From Conus ventricosus (taxonomy: Eukaryota > Mollusca > Gastropoda > Neogastropoda > Conidae): a stretch of 64,000 nt of DNA. Below the pieces are notes generated by a model, which saw nothing but the letters and a program-made list of their open reading frames with translations, ran no database searches and was not told where the DNA came from. Shown one piece after another: positions 24,323-35,267 of the stretch. The DNA is taken from NCBI GenBank assembly GCA_018398815.1, contig CM031607.1, positions 86,885,370-86,949,369 on the forward strand, in the 5' to 3' direction. Within the stretch, counting starts at the first letter, position 1. Each line of letters opens with the position of its first letter. The position numbers and the translations under genes are program-made.

Positions 24323-25094
24323 AGATTCAGTTAGTCTCTCATAACATGAAAACAAATTTCCATTTATTCATAATAATACATACACAACATCATTCAATCA
24401 ATGGGTCTGACAAAAGAAAAACATCATCTTCATTCAATACCATTGATTTCATTCACATTGGCTTGTGGTAACAATAACCATTGTGACCACCAGCTTTACA
24501 AAAAATCCATGGTACCAAAGGTACAATAAATTGCCCAGCGACATGTTGAAAAATGTCAGAACCAAAGAAAAATTTTCAACAGAATATCAACATGGGAAAA
24601 CATTATCTACCTCAGGACAGGGTGTTGACCCACACCCTTTCATCTGTCCCGGCCACCTCTCTGGTGTGGAACAGGCATCCTCTGAAAAGGGCAACATGTG
24701 TGTCCCTAAATCATAGCATCAAGACGCACAGGATCTTCCAAAAAAAAAAGATAATAAATGGCTGGCCTCAACATAGCCAACAAGAATACAGCAAAGGGAA
24801 ACAACTCATACATGTCACTGATTTACTCTTAAAAAAAAGGTTTACTTCCCTTCACTCATCCATCGTCGCAACTCGGCCGAACTTCGTAACTCTAGGCCCG
24901 AGTATAGCCAAGATTGGAACACAATTCACAACGAAGTTCTGATACATCTAAAATGAAAATTAAATAGATCAGCATTGATTTTCCGGAATTGCTTTTCAAC
25001 AACACTGTAACTACCAGGAGTGAGCATAACTGAATAATTCATTCCAGCCTCCATCACATCAGGTAACTGACTGGTTCCATGAAAAAAATAACAA

Positions 25095-25144
<50 letters not shown>

Positions 25145-25907
25145 GTCCAAGATCTCTTGAACGAAAAATACAACCAGTTCTCCTCCTAAGTGAAAACTCT
25201 TAGTCTTGTAAACATCTCCATTAAGTGGCTTTTAACATTTTCTTTAAAACACTTAAACAAGTCAACAACAACAAAAATATTTATCAATAACAACCAGATT
25301 CCCAATGAACTTGTTCCAGTAAACTTACTTTGACATACCTCAAAAATAATCACCTTTGCCTTGGTGCTTTGGGCTAACCGGCATAAACCGGTCTTCCTGT
25401 CCCAACGAACATGCAAACCCTCTGCTGGCTGTGACTAGCAGTGGGGAAAAGATCGCATTCTGGCGGGATGCCGTATTATTGCCCCAGTTTACACCAACTG
25501 CTAATCCGCAGCAGAATATAGGCCCTGAGCCTCAGTAAATAACAGTATTAATTAATGCTTTGTCATTACCATGAATAAATGTCCATTAATGTCTGGTAAT
25601 TTGTGCACATTCCCAAACAGAGATTATTGCCAAGTAGACTGATTATATCCACAAACCAACCACTGTATTCCTACTCATCCATTGGAATTCTAAAGATAAT
25701 TCTGGAACCAAGCTAATCCCCTATGCACTTGCACTACCCTAATCAACTCTACTCCAGAAACTCAGAATTCACTGAAATCCCTATGCACGTACACTACCCT
25801 TTTCAGCTCAACTACATACAAAATAATAAATGGCCACAATAAAAACGAAACATGCTCTTGAAGAGCATGAAGATTAACATTTGCAGAGTAACTTCTGTCC
25901 GGTCACA
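24308..25907 (-). repeat. LTR-like repeat M of block B (right palindrome arm)
   Basis: Same repeat as 28903-30491, same orientation. It is followed directly by the family's 3' non-coding region (25908 onward), exactly as the 3' LTR of element A is, so M occupies the 3' LTR position of a minus-strand element. The (AG)n tract is at about 25098-25142. Confidence 0.88.
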
Positions 25908-28902
25908 ATCTCCCCTGCTGACAGTTATGGTCCCATAACTTTGCCTATAGTATAGCATGCCGTTTGCACACAAAAATACGTAAAAAATTCCTTGGCGACA
26001 ATATAAACCCTCAACAGGTCAATTGTCAAGCAAAAATTACCACCAACAGTGTGACAGCACTTAAACCGACAAGGTAGATTCCGTTAGAATTCAACACACA
26101 CAAAAAACATATCGGCACACATAGCAAAATCAAACATGCCAAATGGTTCATCAAAAGTCAATATAGTACAACATAAAAAACAAATCGCAGTCATACAGAC
26201 CAGAGAACGGGGGGACAGCAGTTTACAAAACCAATCGGGCCTGGGCGTACAACACCAAAACACCTCCCTGGGACTTAAAAGTGCCAATCTCGCGCTTTTC
26301 TGTCGCCTCCTAAACTGAGCATCGCATTCAGTAGGACATCGAGTTCACCTTTTCCCAACAAGAGTCCATGTTTCACTTGTAGCCCTCAAGTCTGTCATTT
26401 TTCAGATCTTCCTTTTTAAAGTAAATCTGGAAAGCATCTTTCCCAACAAGCATTCAGGGGCAGTATGGCCATTTATTGCCTATACTGTCTTGACTCGGCA
26501 TCTGTCAATCTTCATTCTTACATACCGGGATGCAAAGACAACTTTTTTTTTAAAAAAGGTAGTGCTTCATACCCCATTAAATGTCCACATTGATACACAG
26601 ATGCAACCAACATTTCTTCACAAAACCTTCAAAAACGAAATTCAATGTTCAACAAACATCTGCAGCAATACACGCAAATGAACTGCCTTCAGCCACGTTG
26701 GAAGCATTTATCAACCAACCCAACAAAACCTTTTCCCAACAAAAAAGTGTCCACTTGGCTGAATATATTCATATGCCCATGTCAAAAAAAAAGAACCCAA
26801 AAAAACAAAAGATTCCAAAAGATGGAGGAGGTGCATGCCTATCCTAGCATGCCTATCCTAAATGCTACATTCACTTCCACTTCCAACGTGGGGGGGAAAC
26901 CCCCTTGTTGGAGCGGGCAGATCTGCGGACAGTCATTCCGCTCCCGTCTGTCAGTGGCTGCTGATCAGGGGACTGTGGGGCAGCAGGTGGGATAGGAGGG
27001 GTTTCAGGGGAGGTTCCCTGGCTCCCTTTGTCAGTGGGCCATGGGACAATGTGCCACTCCTAGATGTGTGGTCACTGCTGGAGGTGGCTCAGAGCGACTC
27101 TCAGGATCCATCCTTCCAAGAGGCTCCACAACAGAGGGGAGAAACTGACAAATTTCATGCCTGGCCTTCCTCCTAGAAGCTGGATGTGGAATTGCTCCCC
27201 TGCTTTTCTGTGAGCCACTCTCAGACACTCCACATGTCCCTCCAACCACTGGGTTGGCATGCCTGCCTTCCACGCCTCTCGTGGGGGAGGTTGAGTGCGC
27301 GCTTCGCCAGCCAACAGCAACACCACTTTGACTGAGGCAAAACCACGCAGTCATACTGTGTCGGCACGTTGTTGCATGATCTCTTAATGCCTAATTTTTT
27401 TTTTAAATCTCACTTTGAGTCACGTAAAATCAACGACCACACAGTCTGGCAAACTACGTCACACACAACAAAGTTCATGCCATTGTTGGCAACAAGGACG
27501 CATTGACTACAAAAAAAAGAAAAAAAAATGTACATGATAAAAAAACATTTGTTATTCAAGTGACGGTCACCAAATTACTCACACATGCAGACTTCAATCA
27601 GCTGAAAAAAATTACATGTGTCTGCCTAATTGGCTGAAGTGAAGAGAAATTAGTGTTCCACAAAAATACCTTTTGCAACCAGCGCACATTCTGAGTACAA
27701 AAAACAAAGAAACTCCCTGCTGCTTTATACACAACAAAACAACACACGTACTACTCTGTTATAGCTCCATCAAAAGCAGCGAACATAGCGCTAATGAATT
27801 CACCCTATTTGCACATGTACCATGCCATCGCTCTGCAGCGAGTGCTTTCCTTCATAGTGCAAATTCATCATCTTTCAAACACAAAAAAAAAGTCTACCGC
27901 GACATGGCCTACATTATGTCCAGCAGAATGTCAATAAGCAAAGGGACTTCTATCAAGGATAAACACGATTTGTTTCAACCACAGTGAAAAAAAAATCTTC
28001 CTCACACATTAAAAACACAAATCATTAAAACTCATTTCCGTCAAAAAAGAAACTTCACTGAGAAAAAAAACTCTCATGAACCATGGCAGTCATTACCAGA
28101 CTAGCAAAGAGCGATCAGTCCCGGGCTCTACGTTTTATGTTAGAACGTTCTCACACCTTTGTCTGCCTTGCAGACCTGTGGAGAGACTTCTTGGGGCGTG
28201 GGGAAGTGATGAAAAAGAAATGTCCTGATTTCCACCTAGTCTCCTCCTCTTACCCATCCAAACCAGCCCATGGTTATGGTGTAAGGGCCAGCCTAGCCAC
28301 ACTTAATTCACCCCTTTTCCCAGAAAGGTTTTAAACCTTCAAATCAGCACCTAGTACCTGGTTCCATATCACCACTTTATCTCCACCCCGGAGAGTCCAC
28401 AGTGGACTGTTTATGCCAGTCTTGTACAAAGGCAGCTTCCTGGGAATGCTCCCCTGCTTTGTCAAGAGCCATCTCAATCGCTTTAGCTTGTCCTCCAGCC
28501 ATTTTCCAAGGTGCTAACTTCTAGCACACTTCATATTCCCTACATTAAAACATGGATCATTAAACTTATTTCAGTCTAAAGAAACTGCAAAAAACCAACA
28601 ACAAAATTCATAGTAGTCATGACGTAGTGAGCGACTGGGACAAAAGTTACGGATACTCACACTATTCTCGAGAGTCCAGTCAGTTCACTCTGACTTCGTT
28701 CAGTGCAGAAATTTGGTAAGAGGTTGTGGAAAAGATAGATAAAACATGGTAGACAGAAAGGCAGTAGACGACAGTACAGCAAAGGAAGAGACAGAGTTAC
28801 TGAGAGCGATAGGAAAAGGGGACATTAACTAGCACAGAATGTCCAGAAGGAGGGGAACTATTTGTTACAAAAGACCCCCGGCATCCCGTACGGGAAAAAA
28901 AA
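25908..28902 (-). pseudogene. Truncated internal region of block B
   Basis: 25908-27283 is a direct repeat of 16997-18540 of element A, with one deletion of about 190 bases near 27163 (equivalent to 18236-18427) at a short TGCCTG match. It includes only the region downstream of the integrase core. From 27284 to 28902 no gag or pol domain is seen; it is AT-rich non-coding sequence ending in a palindromic CCCGTACGGG (28884-28893) and an A run next to repeat R. The copy cannot code for its own movement. Confidence 0.75.
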
Positions 28903-29675
28903 TAGATTATTCTCAGCAGATTCAGTTAGTCTCTCATAACAGAAAACAAATTTCCATTTATTCATAATAATACATACACAACATCATTCAATCAATGGGT
29001 CTGACAAAAGAAAACATCATCTTCATTCAATACCATTGATTCATTCACATTGGCTTGTGGTAACAATAACCATTGTGACCACCAGCTTTACAAAAAATCC
29101 ATGGTACCAAAGGTACAATAAATTGCCCGCGACATGTTGAAAATGTCAGAACCAAAGAAAAATTTCACAGAATATCAACATGGAAAAACATTATCTACCT
29201 CAGGACAGGGTGTGACCACACCCTTTCATCTGTCCCGGCCACTCTCTGGTGTGGAACAGGCATCTCTGAAAAGGGCAACATGTGTGTCCCTAATCATAGC
29301 ATCAAGACGCACAGGATCTTCCAAAAAAAAAGTTAATAAATGGCTGGCCTCAACATAGCCAACAAAATACAGCAAAGGGAAACAACTCATACATGTCACT
29401 GATTTACTCTTAAAAAAAGGTTACTTCCCTTCACTCATCCATCGTCGCAACTCGGCCGAACTTCGTAACCTAGGGCCCGAGTATAGCCAAGAATTGGAAC
29501 ACATTCACAACGAAGTTTCGATACATCTAAAATGAAAATTAAATAGATCAGCATGATTTTCCGGAATTGCATTTCAACAACACTGTTAACTACCAGGAGT
29601 GAGCATAACTGAATAATTCCATTCCAGCCTCCATCACATCAGGTACTGACTGGTTCCATGAAAAAATAACAAGCA

Positions 29676-29716
<41 letters not shown>

Positions 29717-30491
29717 AGGGGCTGTCCAAGATCTCTTGAACGAAAAATACAACCATTTTCTCCTCCTAAGTGAAAACTCTTAGTCTTGTATAACATCTCC
29801 ATTAAGTGGCTTTTAACATTTTCTTTAAACACACTTAAACAAGTCAACAACACAAAATATTTATCAATAACAACCAGATTCCAATGAAACTTGTTCCCAG
29901 TAAACTTACTTTGACATACCTCAAAAATAATCACCTTTGCCTTGGTGCTTTGGGCTAACCGGCATAAAACCGGTCTTTCCTGTCCAACGAACATGCAAAA
30001 CCTCTGCTGGCTGTGACTAGCAGTGGGGAAAAGATCGCATTCTGGCGGGATGCCGGTATTATTGCCCCCAGTTTACACCAACTGCTAATCCGCAGCAGAA
30101 TATAGGCCCTGAGCCTCAGTAAATAACAGTATTAATTAATGCTTTGTCATTACCATGAATAAATGTCCATTAATGTCTGGTAATTTGTGCACATTCCAAA
30201 CAGAGATTATGCCAAGTAGACTGATTATATCCACAAACCAACCACTGTATTCCTACTCATCCATTGGAATTCTAAAGATAATTCTGGAACCAAGCTAATC
30301 CCTTTTGCACTTGCACTAACCCTAATCAACTCTACTCCAGAAACTCAGAATTCACTGAAATCCCTATGCACGTACACTACCCTTTTCAGCTCAACTACAT
30401 ACAAAATAATAAATGGCCACAATAAACGAAACATGCTCTTAAAGAGCATGAAGATTAAACATTTGCAGAAGTAAACTTCTGTCCGGTCACA
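28903..30491 (-). repeat. LTR-like repeat R of block B
   Basis: 1589 bp, same orientation as M and in the 5' LTR position of a minus-strand element. It has many one-base deletions relative to M, mostly in homopolymers. No clear primer-binding site was found at its inner (left) edge. Confidence 0.88.
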
Positions 30492-30495
30492 ATAC

Positions 30496-30640
30496 CTTGA
30501 TCGACTTTTCCCTTGGAGCTATAATTACCCTCTGAGCATTACTTTTCAAAGCTGCTAGTTCGTCAGCAAGACTGTCCAAGGTCACCTCATGCCATCTTTC
30601 AATAATCTTTTGAAGAATAAATATATACTAAAAAGTTACA
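30496..30640 (-). pseudogene. gag of element A, N-terminal part
   Basis: The minus strand reads KIIERWHEVTLDSLADELAA, then IIAPREKSIKV up to the edge of block B. The gag sequence continues on the far side at 22697 after one frameshift, showing that B inserted inside gag. The interval 30641-31110 is leader sequence with no recognisable feature. Confidence 0.6.
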
Positions 30641-31115
30641 CTAGAAAAACAAGAACACAAACAAAAATGGGAAAGTGAAATCCTAAAAATATCAATACTC
30701 ATGATAAAGAACGGCTAAAAAAAAACAATTCCCTCACTAACATACTTATGCACATACTCTAACATCAATCTTTCAACTCTAAATTATGTGCAACATCCAG
30801 TCCATGTCAGTCCACCTTAAAGCTCAACTGATCAACAGGGGTCATATTCAGGGTGGTCCTTCCATCAAAAAAAGAGAAAAACATATCAATTCACAATAAT
30901 CAAATACATCATTTAATCACTGTGCCATGACAGTCTCCCATCATGCTGAAATCAGCTACAGGGTCAGCTCCTTCGCAGAAAATGATCTGGCCTGCCATCT
31001 CCATCGCACCATAGGCATAGATTCAAAATTTCAAAAGAAAAAAATAAAAACCTTCCTTGCTGTGGCTTCACATCCAAGGCCTGATCCCGCGTCCTGAGGT
31101 TGGCACTCGTTCATC

Positions 31116-31130
31116 CTGCTCGCAGCGCCA
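31116..31130 (-). other. Likely primer-binding site of element A
   Basis: On the minus strand TGGCGCTGCGAGCAG lies three bases inside the 5' LTR. A TGG start in this place is typical. I cannot assign the tRNA. Confidence 0.5.
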
Positions 31131-31133
31131 TTT

Positions 31134-31905
31134 TGTGAGAGGTCAAGGGTAGAGGGGGGAGAATCATCCGTCCATCACCCAAGACCGTGTGGATGTTTGA
31201 CTTTTCGTTTATTCGAACCAATCAAAACCAGCCAACCAACCTTCCAAGCCAGCCAAGCCAGCCTAGCAAACCAAGCCAACCTTCGGACAGGGTGTTGACA
31301 CACCCGTTCATCTGTCCCGGCCACCTCTCTGGTGTGGAACAGGCATTTCTCTTTGTCTTGGTGCTGTACCAGCCCGAGACCGGTCTTCCCTTATCAAACG
31401 CACCGGCAAGACCTCTGCTAGCCGTGACGAGCAGTGGGGAAGAGATCGCGTTCTGGCGGGATGCCGGTATTATTGCCCCCAGTTTACACCAACTGCTAAT
31501 ACGCAGCAGAATATAGGCCCTGAGCTTCAGTAAATAACAGTATTAATCAATGCTTTGTCATTGCCATGAATAAATGTCCATTAATGTCTGGTAATTTGTG
31601 CACATTCCCAAACAGAGATTATGCCAAGTAGACTGATTATATCCACAAACCAACCATTGTATTCCTACTCATCCATTGGAATTCTAAAGATAATTCTGGA
31701 ACCAGCTAATCTGGTACCAAGGCGGATAACTCTTCTGACAAAAGATCAGAATTCACTGAAATCCCTATGCACTCGCACTACCCTTATCAACTCTACTACA
31801 AACAAAAGAATAAAAATAGCCACAATAAAACGAAACATGCTCTTCAACTAAGTTCAAGAGCATGAAGATTAAACATTTGCAGAAGTAAACTTCTGTCCAG
31901 CCACA
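31134..31905 (-). repeat. 5' LTR of element A
   Basis: Partner of 16224-16996, followed on the right by the CTTA target duplication and the resumed LINE frame. Confidence 0.93.
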
Positions 31906-34129
31906 CTTACAAACTCGCATGAGGATGTCATCAATCTGGAGCATTGGCCCCCACTGGGGAAAAGCCACCACTCAGCTCTTTACTTCGATGTTCAAGTCAG
32001 AAAGGAATACTTTGAATCTGGTCACTCTGTGAAGTATCAACTGGATAAAGGAGATTACGAAGGCATGAGGAAACATGTAGGAGAGATAAATTGGAATAAC
32101 CTTTTGACCAATGAAGCACCAGTGGATGAAATTTGGGGGATTATTCATAATGTACTTATTAAGTCAATGGACAAATTTATTCCTAAAAAGTCTTTAAAAA
32201 GGACCAACCAACAAACCAAGACGAGACCCCATTCCCCAATCTCTCTTAGATAAAATTCACCTTAAGCGCAGAGCCTTCAAAAGGTACAAGAAATACCCCA
32301 CAAATGAGAACTACAAACTGTATGCAAGAGCTAGAAACCAAGTAACATGGGGGACAAGGAAAAATGTAAAAGCAAAGGAGGCTAAACTGGCTAAAGAATC
32401 TAAGCAAAACCCAAAAGGATTTTTCCATTATGTTACGAGTAAAACCATACCAAAAGAATCGATAGCTAATTTACTAAAGGAAGATGGTACCTTAACACAA
32501 AATGATTCTGAAAAAGCAAGTGTACAAAACAGCTTCTTTGCCAGTGTTTTTACTGAGGAAAGTAACATAAACGTTCCAGAGTTTTCATGTAAAAAAGAGG
32601 TTACAGAATTAACAAAAGTGGAGATCACAACCGACCAGATGGAAAAAACATTAAAGAATTTAAACCCATCGAAGTCCCAGGACTGACAAGATTCACCAAG
32701 AGTACTAAAGGAGCTGGCTAACGTCATCGCTTACCCATTGAAGACATTATTCGATAGAACACAAGAAAAGGGTGTTAATACCGAAAGATTGGAAAGAAGC
32801 AGAAGTACGTCCTATTTTTAAGAAAGGAAACAAGAACTCAGCAGGAAACTACCGTCCAGTCAGCCTAACATCTGTTGTCTGTAAAGTTTTCGAGGGTTTT
32901 ATTCGAGACGCTCTTTGCCAGCATTAACCAAACATGATCTGTTATCTAGAGAACAATTTGGATTTACCACGGGGCGTTCATGTGTTACACAACTACTTGT
33001 TACTTTACAAGATTGGTTAGTTACATTGGATGAGAAAATACCAGTTGACGCAGTCTACCTAGACTTGAGGAAAGCATTTGATACAGTTCCACACCAAAGA
33101 CTGATAAATAAACTGGGAGGCTACGGTATAAAAGGCAAGTTACTATTGTGGATCAGAGATTTCTTAAAAGGAAGATCACAGTTTGTAAGTGTAAACAGTA
33201 GTAAATCATCGAAGGTCAACGTGACTAGTGGAGTACCACAAGGTAGTGTTCTCGGTCCGACCTTGTTCATATACTTTATAAATGATATGCCTGAGGAGGT
33301 AGATTTAAAGTAAAAATCTTTGCAGATGACACCAAGGCTTACTCTGCCATCCGAAATATTGAAGACAGAGATCATTTACAATTGTGTATACACAATCTAG
33401 TGAAATGGACAAATACTTGGCTATTGCAGTTTTAAATAGCGGGGAAATGCAAAGTTCTGCACCTTGGAAAGAATAATCCACACTATCAGTACCAATACGG
33501 GGAAAATGGGGTTAATAAACACTGGAAAGTACTATTGCTGAGAAGGATTTAGGTGTCACCATGGACCCAGATTTGAACTTGGAGACTCATATAAACAACA
33601 TTGTGAAAAAAGGTAATCAAATGGTGGTTTTTGTGAGGACTATTACAAATAAATCTCCTGAAATTATGATTCCAAATTTTTCAAAACTCTGGTTAGACCA
33701 ATTATTGATATGGAAACACAGTTGGTGCCCCTATCTTAAAAACATTAAAAAATGATTGAAGGTGTTCAACGAAGATTTACCAAGTGTAAACTAGAACGAG
33801 TACTCGTGATCTTAGTTATGAGGAGCGCCTAACTTGTTTAGGTTGCCCTAGCCTAGAATTCAGAAGACTAAGAGGGGATCAATTGAAGTATACAAAATTA
33901 TGCACAATATTTTTGATCCTTGCACCACCTCTTCCTTGTTCACTATGGCTTTAACTATGAAAAGGGCTGGTAGGACATAACTTCAAAATAACCAAAACTA
34001 ATTTTGCAACTAAACCAGTTTCGCAAATTTTTTACTAACCGTATCATTAATCTGTGGATAACCTTTCCCATGACACTATCAACGCGCCATCAGTAAACGC
34101 ATTTAAAAATCAAATTGACAAAAAGTTTA
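31906..34129 (+). pseudogene. LINE ORF2, right part: end of endonuclease, reverse transcriptase, C-terminus
   Basis: This is the continuation of 15630-16223. The frame resumes with TNSHEDVINLEHWPPLGKSH, the end of the endonuclease. Reverse transcriptase follows: AEVRPIFKKGNKNSAGNYRP (about 32803), LSREQFGFTTGRSCVTQLL (about 32942), VYLDLRKAFDTVPHQRL (about 33055) and SGVPQGSVLGPTLF (about 33230). After a frameshift, the catalytic IFADDTKAYSAIRN (about 33318). The C-terminal block includes YEERLTCLGCPSLEFRRLRG (about 33818) and ends NAFKNQIDKKFKDQE at about 34138. The family is CR1-like. About ten frameshifts or stops. Together with the left part this is a near-full-length LINE of about 3.7 kb. 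Confidence 0.9.
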
Positions 34130-34374
34130 AAGATCAGGAATAGAGTTTTAGAACTTACCGCCAATGACATTGACAAACAAAGCACAAGACAAAACACGAT
34201 GCATTTCAACCACTTGGGTCTTCATCAGGCGAAAAAAATAAATCACATTTAACATGTGGGACAGTACAAACTACGAAAAACAAAAAAAAGGGGGAATGAA
34301 AAATGACTTATCCGTAATTCTCCATGAAGGCGGAAATGACATGAGGCCAGGGGGATTATGGGAGAGGAAACAGA

Positions 34375-34552
34375 GGGGGGGGGGGGGGGGGGGGGGGGGG
34401 GGTTGCATCAGGGGAGGTGTGTGTGTGTGATATGATAGGGTGTGTGTGTCTAGTTTATTAGGATGGTATGATATCTTTGTGATGGTTGTGGTAATGGTGG
34501 ATAGATAATGATAAAAAAAAAAAAAAAAAAAAAAAGGTGTGTGTGTGTGTGT
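34375..34552. repeat. Homopolymer and GT tracts in the fold-back left arm
   Basis: A G run (34375-34402), an A run (about 34512-34535) and a GT tract (34537-34552). All have mirror counterparts at about 39720-39885 but of different length. A further GT-rich stretch is at 34664-34696, mirrored at 34881-34915. Confidence 0.9.
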
Positions 34553-34615
34553 GGGGGGATTTAAGGGGAAGGATCAAAACAAAATTAAGATTAGATAGAT
34601 GGAGGGTTGCTGTAA

Positions 34616-34961
34616 CTACTGTATGAAGTGAGTGAAGAGGATGTGGTGCTGGTGTATGTAAGTGTGTGTGTATGTGTGTGTGTATGTGTGTGTGTTGGTA
34701 GGGGATATTGCCAACTGATGTGGAAGAGGTGGGTATGTGTGTTTGGTTATTGTTGGATATTGATGCCTTGGGGGTGTAGTGTGCCCAACTGGGCACACTA
34801 CACCCCCAAGGCATCAATATCCAACAATAACCAAACACACATACCCACCTCTTCCACATCAGTTGGCAATATCCCCTACCAACACACACACATACACACA
34901 CACATACACACACACTTACATACACCACCACCACATCCTCTTCACTCACTTCATACAGTAG
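34616..34961. repeat. Near-perfect 346-bp palindrome core
   Basis: The two 172-bp half-arms pair without indels and with very few mismatches (for example near 34648). Open frames read from it (such as 34458-34949 minus and 34628-35203 plus) give the same translation because the sequence is palindromic; they are not genes. Confidence 0.9.
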
Positions 34962-34965
34962 TTAC

Positions 34966-35116
34966 TCTACTGTATCGGATGTACAAAGGAAGGAATGTTT
35001 TAGAGGGATACTCGCAGGCACACGAAAACAAAGGCAGACGACATTGTTGTGTTCCAACCGGAAGCCTCTCGACTTTTCGTCTTATTACCCAAAAGCCAGT
35101 GAATGAACATGCTACA
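34966..35116 (-). repeat. 3' LTR of the young Ty3 element
   Basis: Identical by eye to 39506-39656. On the minus strand it starts TGTAGCATG and ends ATACAGTAGA. Confidence 0.95.
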
Positions 35117-35128
35117 TCTCCCTCTTTC
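35117..35128 (-). other. Polypurine tract of the young Ty3 element
   Basis: The minus strand reads GAAAGAGGGAGA directly before the 3' LTR. The 35129-35267 stretch between it and the pol stop is short non-coding sequence. Confidence 0.8.
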
Positions 35129-35267
35129 AAATGGATCGAACCGGAACGAACGGAGTCGAAATCGAGACCGATCACCTATTCAATGGACACAACTTTCAAC
35201 TGAACTAAAGTCCATGTTTGACTAGAAGAGTGGGTTATGACTAGACCGTTCTGAGCGTACGCGCGAA

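Larger units (their letters stand above)
22702..30491. mobile_element. Block B: retroelement insertion with inverted LTR-like ends, in the gag of element A
   Basis: The block is bounded by a 4-base direct repeat ATAC (22698-22701 and 30492-30495) and interrupts gag of element A. It contains three copies of a roughly 1.6-kb LTR-like repeat: L (22702-24296) in plus orientation, M (24308-25907) and R (28903-30491) in the opposite one. Both outer edges are therefore the same LTR end (TGTGACCGG left, CCGGTCACA right), whereas a normal provirus has direct LTRs. L and M form a large palindrome. Between M and R lies a shortened internal region. The LTRs share their U3 half and a middle segment with LTRs of element A but have a different outer part, so B is a relative and not a copy. 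Confidence 0.85.
16224..31905 (-). mobile_element. Ty3/gypsy LTR retrotransposon A (minus strand), itself interrupted by block B
   Basis: Two LTRs of about 772 bp (16224-16996 and 31134-31905), with ends TGTGAGAGG...CAGCCACA on the plus strand, enclose gag and pol read on the minus strand. A 4-base target duplication CTTA is seen at 16220-16223 and 31906-31909; removing A restores an unbroken reading frame in the host LINE. Without block B (22702-30491) the element is about 7.9 kb, normal for a gypsy element. Gag and pol are broken by many frameshifts. Confidence 0.93.

Noticed and set aside
34458..35203. Two frames of 163 and 191 codons with the same sequence on opposite strands
   Set aside because: They are produced by the palindrome core and its GT tracts, not by selection on a protein.
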